From the NCBI RefSeq assembly GCF_000971215.1, contig NZ_BBMA01000003.1, positions 338,515 to 402,514 of the forward strand: a stretch of DNA of 64,000 nt. Reading direction: 5' to 3'. A program made the translations under genes and the position numbers. Within the stretch, counting starts at the first letter, position 1; the number at the start of each line of letters is the position of its first letter. Source of the DNA: Demequina silvatica. GTDB taxonomy: Bacteria; Actinomycetota; Actinomycetes; Actinomycetales; Demequinaceae. Shown here piece by piece: positions 1-7,966 of the stretch. The notes under the pieces were generated by a model. It saw nothing but the letters and a program-made list of their open reading frames with translations, ran no database searches and was not told where the DNA came from.

Positions 1-935
1 TTGCCGCCCACGATGATCGCGACGGTCGCGAGCAGGGCGACGGGCTGCCGCAGCACGATCGACGGGTCCACCAGCATGCCCACGGCGACGAAGAACAGGA
101 CGGCGAACGCGTCGCGCAGCGGCAGGGAGTCCTCGGCGGCGCGGTGGGAGAGGTCGGACTCGCGCAGGATCATGCCCGCGAAGAACGCGCCCAGGGCGAA
201 GGACACCTGGAACATCCACGCGGCGCCCACGGCGACGCCCAGCCCGATCGCGAGCACGCCCAGCGTGAAGAGCTCGCGCGAGCCGGTGTCCGCGACGCGG
301 GCGAGCGTCCACGGGATCACGCGCCGGCCCACGAACCACATGAGCGCCACGAACCCGCCCACGCGCAGCACGGTCAGCGCCAGCTCGCCCGCGAGCTCGC
401 CGCCCGTGGCGCCGTCGCCCGCGAGCACCGGCACCACCACCAGCGCGATCACCATCGCGAGGTCCTCGACGATCAGCCAGCCCACCGCGATGTGGCCCGC
501 GCGGGTGTCGAGCAGCTGCCGCTCCTCGAGCGCGCGCAGCATCACCACGGTCGAGGCGACGGACAGCGCGAGCCCGAACAGCAGCGCACCCTCGAGGCCC
601 CAGCCGAGCAGCAGTCCCAGGCCGGTGCCGAGCGCCGTCGCGACCGTCATCTGCGCGATCGCGCCCGGCAGCGCGACGCGGCGCACCGCGAGCAGCTCCT
701 TGAAGCTGAAGTGCAGGCCCACGCCGAACATCAGCAGGATCACGCCGATCTCGCTCAGCTGCGTCGCGAGGTCCACGTCGCCCACGAAGCCGGGCGTGTA
801 CGGGCCGATCAGCAGGCCGGCGGCGAGGTAGCCGACGATGGGCGACAGGCGCAGCTTCTGCGCCGCGAAACCCAGGATGAAGGCCGCCACCAGGCCCACT
901 GCGATCATCTCGATGAGGGGGGCATGGTGCAACAT
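1..935 (-). CDS. CPA2-family monovalent cation:proton antiporter (3' end off window)
   Basis: Integral membrane antiporter of the KefB/RosB-like CPA2 family, exchanging K+ or Na+ for protons. The reverse-strand translation begins MLHHAPLIEM and gives a chain of hydrophobic helices. It carries the N-terminal GYLAAGLLIGP motif, then FGVGLHFSF, ASTVVMLRALEE and VGWLIVEDLAMV, whose acidic pair lies where CPA2 proteins bind the ion. The frame is open for about 311 codons and leaves the window at position 1, so any C-terminal TrkA-N/RCK domain is not visible. The ATG at 935 follows an AGGG-containing leader. Substrate ion and regulation cannot be read from this part. Confidence 0.85.
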   Translation of the reverse strand, partial: MLHHAPLIEMIAVGLVAAFILGFAAQKLRLSPIVGYLAAGLLIGPYTPGFVGDVDLATQLSEIGVILLMFGVGLHFSFKELLAVRRVALPGAIAQMTVATALGTGLGLLLGWGLEGALLFGLALSVASTVVMLRALEERQLLDTRAGHIAVGWLIVEDLAMVIALVVVPVLAGDGATGGELAGELALTVLRVGGFVALMWFVGRRVIPWTLARVADTGSRELFTLGVLAIGLGVAVGAAWMFQVSFALGAFFAGMILRESDLSHRAAEDSLPLRDAFAVLFFVAVGMLVDPSIVLRQPVALLATVAIIVGG

Positions 936-1036
936 GCCCTGACCCTATCCGTCCGAGTTTGCGCGCATGTGTCCGGCACCGGCCGGTTCGCGCTCCGCGA
1001 ATACGTCAGGGGGTACGGGAATTCCGTGCGATGCGC

Positions 1037-1155
1037 TACTGTTCTGGGCATTAGGTCCTAGGACCTATCGCCTTGATCCCGGCCGCAAGTCCCTGGTGGC
1101 CGGAAATGGTCGACAGCACCACGAGGGCGCCTCCCCGGAGGCGCCCTCGTCGTCT
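1037..1155 (+). ncRNA. Putative small RNA with palindrome and strong terminator
   Basis: The 308-bp gap between the antiporter and the next gene has no convincing ORF but is structured. A -10-like TACTGT (1037-1042) precedes a perfect 16-bp palindrome TAGGTCCTAGGACCTA (1052-1067). About 50 bp later a perfect hairpin follows (1121-1150), with 14-bp arms ACGAGGGCGCCTCC and GGAGGCGCCCTCGT and a 2-nt loop. This would give a transcript of about 100 nt. There is no strong -35 and no long U tract, and no Rfam family was recognised. The palindrome could instead be a protein operator. Confidence 0.35.
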
Positions 1156-1243
1156 GTCCGGAGCCCTTCCGGAGGGCTCTGCCTGGGACGATGCGCGGCG
1201 CGAGTCCTCGCGCATCCCACCGGCCGCGGGGTAGCGTCGGCTC

Positions 1244-1663
1244 ATGGAGAGATTCCTGCTCAAGGCGGCCGTGTTCCTCGCATCGGCGGTGACGGCGCTC
1301 GCGCTCACCTCGCTGATGCTCGGGGAGGACTTCGAGCTCGAGATCAGCGGCCTCATCACCGCGACCGTCATCTTCGCGCTCGCGCAGAGCCTCCTGTCGC
1401 CCCTCATCGAGCGGCAGATCCACAAGCGCGCCCGCGCCGTGGTGGGCGGCGTGGGCATCATCTCGACGTTCGTCGCGCTGCTCATCACCGCGACGCTCAC
1501 CTCGGGCCTCACCATCCACGGCTTCGGCACGTGGGCCGCCGGCACGCTCCTGGTGTGGCTCATCACCGCGATCGGCGTGTGGGTGCTGCCGGGGCTGTTC
1601 GACAAGATCGGAGACAAGGGCGACAAGCCCGCCGGCGGCCAGGCGGTCGACAAGCGCGACTGA
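1244..1663 (+). CDS. Phage-holin-like four-helix membrane protein (paralogue 1)
   Basis: Small integral membrane protein (139 aa) with four hydrophobic segments at about residues 5-27, 35-55, 67-90 and 95-115 and a charged tail. It resembles the holin superfamily IV proteins common in actinobacterial chromosomes, whose cellular role is not established. The next gene is a clear paralogue: both share LLSPLI, VGG.G..STFVALLIT and a GTW...LVWL.TA stretch. Upstream, TAGCGT (1232-1237) lies 6 nt before the ATG, so the mRNA is probably leaderless. One GGACGATGCG repeat lies just upstream (1186-1195). Confidence 0.75.
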   Translation: MERFLLKAAVFLASAVTALALTSLMLGEDFELEISGLITATVIFALAQSLLSPLIERQIHKRARAVVGGVGIISTFVALLITATLTSGLTIHGFGTWAAGTLLVWLITAIGVWVLPGLFDKIGDKGDKPAGGQAVDKRD

Positions 1664-1741
1664 ACCCGCGCATCGTCCCCGAAACGTGCATCGTGCCTGA
1701 TTTCCGAGCAGAACGGGCGTGTCGGTAGTAGCGTCGGCACC

Positions 1742-2128
1742 ATGGTGCGATTCCTGATCAACACGCTGATCTTCTTCGGCTCGGCCGCGCTGGGTCTCTG
1801 GATCACCTCGATGGTCCTCGACGGCTTCACCATCGACTTCACGGGCCTGCTGGTCGCCGCGGTGATCTTCACCGTCGCGCAGTGGATCCTGTCCCCGCTG
1901 ATCTTCAAGATGGCCACCAAGTACGCCAACGCGTTCCTGGGCGGCGTGGGCCTGGTGTCCACGTTCGTGGCGCTGCTCATCACGTCGCTCGTGGTCGACA
2001 GCCTCGCGATCGACGGGGTCGGCACGTGGATCGCCGCGACCGTGCTGGTGTGGCTGGTCACCGCGCTCGCGACGTGGCTGCTGCCCATGATCTTCCTCAA
2101 GAAGGCCGTGGACAACCGTCGCGACTGA
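1742..2128 (+). CDS. Phage-holin-like four-helix membrane protein (paralogue 2)
   Basis: A 128-aa membrane protein and tandem duplicate of the gene 79 bp upstream, with four predicted helices and the same FLGGVGLVSTFVALLIT core. It has its own promoter: TAGCGT at 1729-1734 lies 7 nt before the ATG and there is no Shine-Dalgarno sequence, so it is probably transcribed leaderless and independently of paralogue 1. A CGCATCGTCC repeat sits in the gap 6 nt after the preceding stop codon. Function is unknown beyond membrane location. Confidence 0.75.
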   Translation: MVRFLINTLIFFGSAALGLWITSMVLDGFTIDFTGLLVAAVIFTVAQWILSPLIFKMATKYANAFLGGVGLVSTFVALLITSLVVDSLAIDGVGTWIAATVLVWLVTALATWLLPMIFLKKAVDNRRD

Positions 2129-2151
2129 CCCGGGCGAGGGACCAACGTCCC

Positions 2152-2179
2152 TTGCGATCGATACCCTCGGGGGTATAGA
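2152..2179 (+). promoter_or_regulatory. Promoter with CsoR/CstR-type operator in the spacer
   Basis: A -35-like TTGCGA (2152-2157) and -10-like TATAGA (2174-2179) are separated by 16 bp that contain most of the palindrome ATACCCTCGGGGGTAT (2161-2176). ATACCC-N4-GGGTAT is the form bound by CsoR-family repressors, including the persulfide sensor CstR. It precedes a sulfide:quinone reductase gene, so persulfide-responsive control is the natural reading. No CsoR/CstR gene lies in this window. A GGGCCGTC/GACGGCCC hairpin follows in the leader (2191-2212). Confidence 0.6.
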
Positions 2180-2240
2180 CCTGGGCTGAGGGGCCGTCAA
2201 CGACGACGGCCCTCCTTCCAGGTCAGCGAGGTGATCGGTC

Positions 2241-3698
2241 ATGGCCCGCGTGGTCGTCCTGGGTGCCGGGGTGTCGGGGCACACGGCCGCCCTCTACCTG
2301 CGCAAGCTCCTTCCCTCGGAGCACGAGGTGCTGGTGGTCAACCCCAAGCCCACCTACAACTGGATCCCGTCCAACATCTGGGTGGGCGTGGGGCGCATGA
2401 GCCACGAGGACGTGGTCTTCGAGCTCGCGCCCATCTACCGGCGCAAGGGGATCGGGTTCGTCCAGGGCAGGGCGGTCGCCCTGTGGCCGGAGGGGCAGGG
2501 GGACGATGCGCGGCCCGCCGTCGAGGTCGAGCTCACCTCTCCCGGGGGCGAGGGGCGGACCGAGCGGATCCACTACGACTACGTGGTCAACGCCACGGGG
2601 CCGAAGCTCAACTTCGGGGCCACGCCGGGCCTCGGGCCCGACGTCGGGCACACGCTCTCGGTGTGCACCCCGGACCACGCGACGCAGGCGGCCGCGAGGC
2701 TGGCCGCGCTGATCGAGGTGCTCCGCACGCGTCGCCAGACCGTGGTGATCGGCGTCGGGCACGGCACCTGCACGTGCGAGGGCGCGGCGTTCGAGTACAC
2801 GTTCAACGTCGAGCACGAGCTGCGCGAGGCCGGCGTGCGCGACAACGCCGAGATCGTCTACCTCACCAACGAGAACGAGCTGGGCGACTTCGGCGTGGGC
2901 GGCATGCAGTTCGAGCAGAACGGGTACCGCACCACGTCGCAGCTGTGGACCGAGTCGCTGTTCCGCGAGCGCGGCGTGCGGGCCATCACGGGCGCGGCCG
3001 TCACGTCGATCGACCCCGGGGTCATCCACTACGAGCAGCTCGACGGCTCTCACAACGACCTCGCGTACGACTTCGCGATGCTGCTCCCGCCGTTCAAAGG
3101 CAACGACTGGAAGGCGTTCGACCGGGCCGGCGAGGACATCACGTCCACGCTGTTCGCCCCGTCGGGCTTCCTCAAGGTGGATGCGGACTACACGCCCAAG
3201 CCCTACGCGGAGTGGAGCGCGCGCGACTGGCCGCGGACCTATCAGAACCCGACCTACAGGAACGTCTTCGGGGTGGGCATCGCGTTCGCGCCCCCGCACC
3301 AGATCTCGAAGCCGCGCGCCACGCCCGACGGGGTCGCGGTCGCGCCGTCGCCGCCGCGCACCGGGATGCCGTCGGGGACCATGGGCAAGGTGGTCGCGAA
3401 GTCCATCGCGGACATGATCATGCGCGGGGCTCCGGAGCCCACGCATGCGGCCTCGATGGCCGAGATGGCCGCGGCGTGCGTCGCCTCGGCGGGGACCGGC
3501 TTCCGGTCGGGCACGGCCGCGGCCATGACCATGAGCCCGGTGGTCCCGGACTGGGAGCGCTACCCCGAGACGGGACGCGACCTCAAGGCGACCAAGGGCG
3601 AGATCGGGCTGTCCGGCCACTGGGTCAAGCGCATGCTGCACACCCTGTTCATCTACAAGGCGAAGGCGCGTCCCGGGTGGACGTGGATCCCGGAGTGA
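2241..3698 (+). CDS. sqr: Sulfide:quinone oxidoreductase-like FAD-dependent pyridine nucleotide-disulfide oxidoreductase
   Basis: A 485-aa flavoprotein expected to oxidise sulfide to (per)sulfide or sulfane sulfur and pass electrons to quinone at the membrane. It opens with an FAD dinucleotide-binding motif (VVLGAGVSGHTAAL, residues 5-18) and has YNWIPSNIWVGVG, typical of SQR-like proteins. The second region GVGHGTCTCEGAAFEY (171-186) carries Cys177 and Cys179, candidates for the sulfide-active cysteines. The ATG follows GAGGTGATCGGTC. A CsoR/CstR-type operator lies upstream and a 47-aa basic protein 23 bp downstream, suggesting a persulfide-inducible operon. A GGACGATGCG repeat encodes a DDA stretch (residues 88-90). 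A different SQR-like dehydrogenase role is possible. Confidence 0.82.
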   Translation: MARVVVLGAGVSGHTAALYLRKLLPSEHEVLVVNPKPTYNWIPSNIWVGVGRMSHEDVVFELAPIYRRKGIGFVQGRAVALWPEGQGDDARPAVEVELTSPGGEGRTERIHYDYVVNATGPKLNFGATPGLGPDVGHTLSVCTPDHATQAAARLAALIEVLRTRRQTVVIGVGHGTCTCEGAAFEYTFNVEHELREAGVRDNAEIVYLTNENELGDFGVGGMQFEQNGYRTTSQLWTESLFRERGVRAITGAAVTSIDPGVIHYEQLDGSHNDLAYDFAMLLPPFKGNDWKAFDRAGEDITSTLFAPSGFLKVDADYTPKPYAEWSARDWPRTYQNPTYRNVFGVGIAFAPPHQISKPRATPDGVAVAPSPPRTGMPSGTMGKVVAKSIADMIMRGAPEPTHAASMAEMAAACVASAGTGFRSGTAAAMTMSPVVPDWERYPETGRDLKATKGEIGLSGHWVKRMLHTLFIYKAKARPGWTWIPE

Positions 3699-3721
3699 GC
3701 CGGGCGGATCGGAGGATCGCG

Positions 3722-3865
3722 ATGGACACCACCAACGAGCGGATCGCCCACGCGCCGCTGCCCACCGAGGCGGAGCTGAGGCGGCGGCGCAGCCTGCTGG
3801 CTCAGGCGGCCCGCTTCATCGGCACGTCCTGGACCATGTGGAGGCTCGCGCGCAAGCATCACTGA
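3722..3865 (+). CDS. Small basic protein co-transcribed with SQR
   Basis: A 47-aa protein starting at an ATG with a good Shine-Dalgarno sequence (GGAGGATCGCG). The N-terminal half is polar (DTTNERIAHAPLPTEAELRRR). The C-terminal half looks like an amphipathic, aromatic-rich helix (ARFIGTSWTMWRLARKHH) that could lie on the membrane. It is 23 bp downstream of the SQR gene on the same strand, so probably its operon partner. Function unknown. A CGCATCGTCC repeat follows the stop codon after 5 bp. Confidence 0.55.
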   Translation: MDTTNERIAHAPLPTEAELRRRRSLLAQAARFIGTSWTMWRLARKHH

Positions 3866-3895
3866 GCCCGCGCATCGTCCCTCCTGCGGGCGCTG

Positions 3896-4474
3896 CTAGC
3901 CCTGCTCCGCCGGGTCGGCGGGGCAGGCCGCGTCGGCGGCGAGTGCCGGGTCAGCGGCGCACTCCGGCGAAGGGTCCGCGGCGCACTCGGCGAGCGATGC
4001 GGTCACCGCGAGGCGCCGGTCGGGGTCGAGGCGGCCCAGGATCTTCAGCGCGAGGTCGGCCAGGGCGTCGACCTCCTGCTCGGTGAGGTCCTCGAGGATC
4101 ATCTCGCGCACCGCGTCGGCGTGGAGCGGGCGCGCGTCCGCGAACGCGTCCGCGCCGGCGTCGGTGAGCACGGCGTTGAAGGCGCGGCCGTCCTCGGCGC
4201 ACGCGGCACGGACCACCAGGCCCTTGCGCTCGAGGCCGGTGACCACGCGCGACAGGCGCGGGAGGGTCGCGTTCGTGCGGGAGGCGAGGGCGCTGAGGCG
4301 CAGGCGGTGCGCGGGCGCCTCGTCGAGCGCCTCGAGAAGAGTGAACTCGAATGCGGTGAGGCCGGCGCCTGCCAGGTGGTGATCGAGCGCGGTCGGGAGC
4401 AGCTCGAGCAGCGCGTGGAGGCGCGCGACCGCGACGCGCTCGGGGTGGCGCAGGGCGGTGGTGGTGCTCGTCAT
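3896..4474 (-). CDS. MarR-family transcriptional regulator
   Basis: A 192-aa winged-helix regulator of the MarR type. After an N-terminal dimerisation helix comes TAFEFTLLEALDEAP, then the recognition region LSALASRTNATLPRLSRVVTGLERKGLV and the wing residues that follow. The C-terminal tail is unusually acidic and Cys/Ala-rich (about residues 165-190: ECAADPSPECAADPALAADAACPADPAEQG), with a CAADP repeat whose meaning is unclear. It is divergent from the reductase gene at 4581. Two GTTG...CAAC palindromes lie between them, so it probably represses both genes. TAGGAT (4481-4486) lies 6 nt before its ATG, a leaderless arrangement. Confidence 0.82.
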   Translation of the reverse strand: MTSTTTALRHPERVAVARLHALLELLPTALDHHLAGAGLTAFEFTLLEALDEAPAHRLRLSALASRTNATLPRLSRVVTGLERKGLVVRAACAEDGRAFNAVLTDAGADAFADARPLHADAVREMILEDLTEQEVDALADLALKILGRLDPDRRLAVTASLAECAADPSPECAADPALAADAACPADPAEQG

Positions 4475-4492
4475 GGGTCCATCCTACCAAGA

Positions 4493-4542
4493 GGTTGCAT
4501 CTACAACCAAGAGGGTCTATGGTCGGTTGTTGTAGGTACAAC
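4493..4542. promoter_or_regulatory. Paired MarR-type operators in the divergent promoter region
   Basis: Two related palindromes lie between the divergent marR-like and reductase genes: GGTTGCATCTACAACC (4493-4508) and GTTGTAGGTACAAC (4529-4542). The second has perfect 6-bp arms (GTTGTA/TACAAC). Their centres are about 35 bp apart, roughly three and a half helical turns. The first is next to the MarR promoter box, fitting autorepression plus control of the downstream reductase. Confidence 0.55.
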
Positions 4543-4580
4543 TAAACGGGTCGCGAGGCCCGGCTCGAAAGGACACGGAC

Positions 4581-5159
4581 ATGACCACCTTCACCATCAT
4601 CGGCACCGGCAACATGGCCAACGCGATCGGCGGCGTGCTCGCCGACGGCGGCAGCTCGGTCACGTACGTCACCAAGGACGAGGTGGGCACGGCCCCGCTC
4701 GCCGGCGACGTGGTGGTCCTCGCCGTGCCGTTCCCTGCGGTCGACTCGATCCTCGCCGCGTACGGCGACGCGTTCGACGGCAAGGTGGTGGTGGACATCA
4801 CCAACCCGCTGAACTTCGAGACCTTCGACTCGCTCGTGGTGCCCGCCGGCTCCTCCGCCGCCGCGGAGATCCAGGCGAAGATCCCCGCCGCCCACGTGGT
4901 CAAGGCGTTCAACACCAACTTCGCGGCCACCCTGGGTGCCAAGAAGGTCGGCGAGCTCACCACCACCGTGCTGGTCGCGGGCGACTCGTCCGCGGCGAAG
5001 GCGACGCTGGTCGCGGCCGTCGAGGCCGGCGGTCTCGAGGCGATCGACGCGGGTTCGCTCGCGCGGGCGCACGAGCTCGAGGCGATCGGCTTCGCGCAGC
5101 TCACCCTCGCGGTGTCGGAGAAGATCGGCTGGACCGGCGGCTTCGGCATCTCGCGCTGA
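4581..5159 (+). CDS. NADPH-dependent F420 reductase-like oxidoreductase
   Basis: A 192-aa Rossmann-fold protein of the F420H2:NADP oxidoreductase-like/NADP-binding family. It begins with TIIGTGNMANAIGGVLADGG (about residues 5-24), a dinucleotide-binding loop. DVVVLAVPF and VVDITNPLNFETF follow, both typical of this family, and then KAFNTNFA. The usual length is about 190-230 aa, so it looks complete. The ATG has a Shine-Dalgarno sequence (AAAGGACACGGAC). It is divergent from the MarR gene and preceded by its probable operators, suggesting inducible redox or detoxification duty. Whether the cofactor is truly F420 cannot be decided from sequence. Confidence 0.75.
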   Translation: MTTFTIIGTGNMANAIGGVLADGGSSVTYVTKDEVGTAPLAGDVVVLAVPFPAVDSILAAYGDAFDGKVVVDITNPLNFETFDSLVVPAGSSAAAEIQAKIPAAHVVKAFNTNFAATLGAKKVGELTTTVLVAGDSSAAKATLVAAVEAGGLEAIDAGSLARAHELEAIGFAQLTLAVSEKIGWTGGFGISR

Positions 5160-5220
5160 CCCCCTGAGCGCGACGCGCGGCGGACCTTCGGCTCGCCGCG
5201 CGTCGCCGCGCATCCGGCCC

Positions 5221-7029
5221 CTACCGCCCCAGCTGCTCGAGGAGCGTCAGCCGCTCGGCGCGGCGCTCGTTGAGGAAGTCGCCCAGCGCCTCCGTGTCTG
5301 CGGCGGTCCAGTCGTCCGGGTCGGTGACGCCGACCCACGCCTGCAGGTTCGCCTTCGCCGTGTACATGTGCCCGTAGCCCTCCGGCACGGAGCCGGCGGC
5401 GGGCATGTCGAGCATGGTCTGCCAGCCGGTGATGAGCGGGAACCAGTTCATCTGCGGCGACACGTCCGGCGCCCGCTCACCCTCCTGCAGCCACTCGGGC
5501 TCGCGGTAGAACGTCACGGGGGAGAAGAACACCACCGGATCCGAGCCGTGCTGGAGGTACACGACCCGCGTGGAGCCCCACGTCCCGGACGGCTCGGCCA
5601 GCGCATCGTCCTCCCCGGTGAACCGGACCGTGCGACCCTCGCCCACCACGGGCAGCCAGGCGGGGGAGCCCTCGTCGCGCGAGCGCTCGAGCTCGTTGTG
5701 CATGAGGTTGAGGAAGGTGGGGCCGGTGAGGAGGGCGCCGTCGACGGGCTCGTTGAGGATGTCGATGGACCCGAGCACGGACTCGGGGCCCGCGGAGCCG
5801 AGCGACAGCCCGTAGAGGTAGAGCTCGGGGCGTGAGTCCTCGGGCAGGGCGGCCCAGTAGTCGTGCACCAGGCGGAACGTCGCCTGCGTCGCGTCGGTGA
5901 CCGCCCTCTGGTCCGCCAGCAGCGACAGCCAGCTGGGCAGGTACGAGTACTGCAGGCCCGCGATCGCGGTGTCGCCGTTGTAGAGGAACTCGATGGAGTC
6001 CGCGGCGTTCGCGTCGATGAGACCGGTGCCGGTGGTGGTGGCGAGCACCAGCACGTCGCGGTCGAAAGCGCCGGTGCGGACCAGCTCGTCGAGCAGGAGC
6101 TGCGCGCGCTCGTCGAGGGTGTCCGCTGACCGCAGGCCCACGAACACGCGGATCGGCTCGAGGGCGCCCCCGCCCGACCAGGAGTCCAGCTCCTCGACGG
6201 ACGGCCCCGAGGACAGGAACGCGCGTCCCTGCCGGCCCAGGTCCTCCCACGCCACCAGCGAACCCTCGCCGCCCGAGCGCAGCGGTGAGGTCACCTCCCT
6301 GGTGCCCACCTTGTCGTCGAGGTCGCGCGCGGAGAACGCCCAGTTCGCGCCGATGAACGCCCCGCGCACCAGCACGCCCGAGAACACGAGCCACAGCAGC
6401 ACCACCAGGCCGGCGGTGGCGAGCGTCACCGCGAGGCGGCGGGGCAGCCACCGCCTGAGCAGCGCGTTGCCCCACCGGAACAGCGCGCGCAGCAGCCGCG
6501 CGCACACCAGCACGGTGGCGGCGACCACCAGGCCCATCCCGATGACGATCGGCCACGCGGTCGGGTCGAGCTCCTCCATCCCGAACGTGCGGCGGATGCC
6601 GTTCTGCCACCCCACCCATCGCCAGATCGCGAGCCCCAGGCTCACCCCGATGAGCCCGAGCACCACCCAGGCCACCACGGTGAGGGCGCGTCCGCGCAGG
6701 TTGGGGACCTCGAGGTAGTTCCAGACCGCGTGCGCGCCCGCGCCCAGCCCGTAGCCGGCCATGAACGACACCCCGGTCGCGAGGCCCTGCACCAGCGGGA
6801 CGCGCGGCAGCAGCGACGGCTCGAGCGACACGGCGATGAAGAGCGCCCCGACCACCAACCCCACGCCGGAGAACGTGGGCTCGAGGATGCGCGGGGGTCG
6901 GGTGGACGATGCGCGGCGACGGGCGCCTGTCAGGTTGCGGACGATCATGAGGCCGCGGGCGGCGAGGCTCGCCTCGGGGGCGGGTGCGACGTCGGTCGCC
7001 GATCCGGTCACGGGCGTCACCCCCTCCAT
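5221..7029 (-). CDS. Membrane alpha/beta-hydrolase family protein
   Basis: A 602-aa protein with an N-terminal membrane domain of about five to six helices (residues 50-245) and a C-terminal cytoplasmic or exported alpha/beta-hydrolase domain. The combination matches the Abhydrolase_9_N plus Abhydrolase_9 families of actinobacteria, whose substrates are unknown. The nucleophile elbow is probably YLYGLSLGSAG. YLQHGSDPVVFFSP may hold the late His/Asp region. TACAGT (7037-7042, reverse strand) lies 7 nt before the ATG, supporting this start and a leaderless mRNA. It is convergent with the F420-type reductase. Confidence 0.75.
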   Translation of the reverse strand: MEGVTPVTGSATDVAPAPEASLAARGLMIVRNLTGARRRASSTRPPRILEPTFSGVGLVVGALFIAVSLEPSLLPRVPLVQGLATGVSFMAGYGLGAGAHAVWNYLEVPNLRGRALTVVAWVVLGLIGVSLGLAIWRWVGWQNGIRRTFGMEELDPTAWPIVIGMGLVVAATVLVCARLLRALFRWGNALLRRWLPRRLAVTLATAGLVVLLWLVFSGVLVRGAFIGANWAFSARDLDDKVGTREVTSPLRSGGEGSLVAWEDLGRQGRAFLSSGPSVEELDSWSGGGALEPIRVFVGLRSADTLDERAQLLLDELVRTGAFDRDVLVLATTTGTGLIDANAADSIEFLYNGDTAIAGLQYSYLPSWLSLLADQRAVTDATQATFRLVHDYWAALPEDSRPELYLYGLSLGSAGPESVLGSIDILNEPVDGALLTGPTFLNLMHNELERSRDEGSPAWLPVVGEGRTVRFTGEDDALAEPSGTWGSTRVVYLQHGSDPVVFFSPVTFYREPEWLQEGERAPDVSPQMNWFPLITGWQTMLDMPAAGSVPEGYGHMYTAKANLQAWVGVTDPDDWTAADTEALGDFLNERRAERLTLLEQLGR

Positions 7030-7167
7030 CCTTGTGACTGTATCGCCGCCGCGGGGGTGCGCCGCGCATCGTCCCTCGGAACGGCCGGATGGCACCCAGC
7101 GACGCATTGTGACCGGTCCCATTGATAACTATTCCGTAACGAGGGGTTTTCGCGACGGGATCGGCGC

Positions 7168-7251
7168 TAGCGTCGGCGAGTGCGGACACAATGGCGTGTC
7201 CGCACCTCACTGTGACCCCGGGACGGCCTCGACGATGCGGCCGCCCGGGGT
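7168..7251 (+). promoter_or_regulatory. Leaderless mini-ORF followed by intrinsic terminator, upstream of hmuO
   Basis: TAGCGT (7168-7173) lies 6 nt before a GTG (7180) that opens an 11-codon frame, MRTQWRVRTSL, ending at TGA 7213-7215. The frame overlaps a perfect 10-bp hairpin (GTGCGGACAC 7180-7189, GTGTCCGCAC 7196-7205). A strong GC-rich terminator follows at once: ACCCCGGG (7215-7222) with CCCGGGGT (7244-7251) and an inner GGCC pairing, then TTCTTC. It reads as a transcribed leader unit or attenuator, or a small RNA, placed before the heme oxygenase gene. hmuO has its own box downstream, so the unit may be independent. Confidence 0.4.
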
Positions 7252-7315
7252 TCTTCGCATCCGGGCCGCGCGGATTTACGTGACACGGCGCTTGCGGAAT
7301 TGCTATGTTTCAGTC

Positions 7316-7966
7316 ATGACCGAACTCCAGTCCCCGGAGGGGCTCGCCTCGCGGCTGCGCGAGGCCACCGCGCCCGAGCACCGCGACACCGAGAACCGCG
7401 GGTTCATCACCCGCCTCATGGGCGGCGAGCTCGACCTTGCCGCGTACGTCCGCTACCTCGCGCAGTACACGTACGTGTACCGGGCGCTCGAGGCCCGCGC
7501 GCCGCAGCCGGGGGACCCGGCCTTCCTCGCGGACGAGGCGCTGCGCCGCGTGCCATCCATGGAGGCGGACCTCGAGGCGCTCGGCGTCGCCGACTGGGAG
7601 CGGGCCCTGCCCGCGCTGCCCGCGACGCAGGCCTACGTGGACCACCTGCGCGGCCTCGCGGAGGCCGACGTCCCGCGCTACGTCGCCCACCACTACACCC
7701 GTTATCTGGGGGATCTCTCCGGGGGGCAGGCGATCGCGAAGCTGGTCGCGCGGCACTACGGCGCCACGGACGCGCAGCTGGGCTTCTACCGGTTCGAGCG
7801 GATCGACTCCGCGGTGCGCTACAAGCGTGCCTACCGCGAGCAGCTCGACGCGCTCGACCTGGACGCCGGTCAGGAGGCCGCGCTGATCGCGGAGGCGAAG
7901 GCGGCGTTCGGGTTCAACGCGGACATCTTCGAGGCCCTCGGCGCGGACGCGCCCCTGCCCGCGTAG
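7316..7966 (+). CDS. hmuO: Heme oxygenase (biliverdin-producing)
   Basis: A 216-aa heme oxygenase that opens imported heme to biliverdin, CO and Fe2+ in the cytosol. The proximal-helix histidine is probably His22 in ATAPEHRDTENRGF, followed by the MGGELDLAAYVRYLAQYTYVY helix. The distal-helix signature YLGDLSGGQ is intact. Length fits the HmuO family. TATGTT (7304-7309) lies 6 nt before the ATG, so the message is probably leaderless. It overlaps hmuT by one base, starting a heme-uptake operon with hmuT, hmuU and hmuV; this context supports iron acquisition from heme. Confidence 0.92.
   Translation: MTELQSPEGLASRLREATAPEHRDTENRGFITRLMGGELDLAAYVRYLAQYTYVYRALEARAPQPGDPAFLADEALRRVPSMEADLEALGVADWERALPALPATQAYVDHLRGLAEADVPRYVAHHYTRYLGDLSGGQAIAKLVARHYGATDAQLGFYRFERIDSAVRYKRAYREQLDALDLDAGQEAALIAEAKAAFGFNADIFEALGADAPLPA

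Noticed and set aside
1..1061. Two + strand open frames over the first kilobase
   Set aside because: The reverse strand encodes a clear CPA2 antiporter with family motifs; the + frames are its complement.
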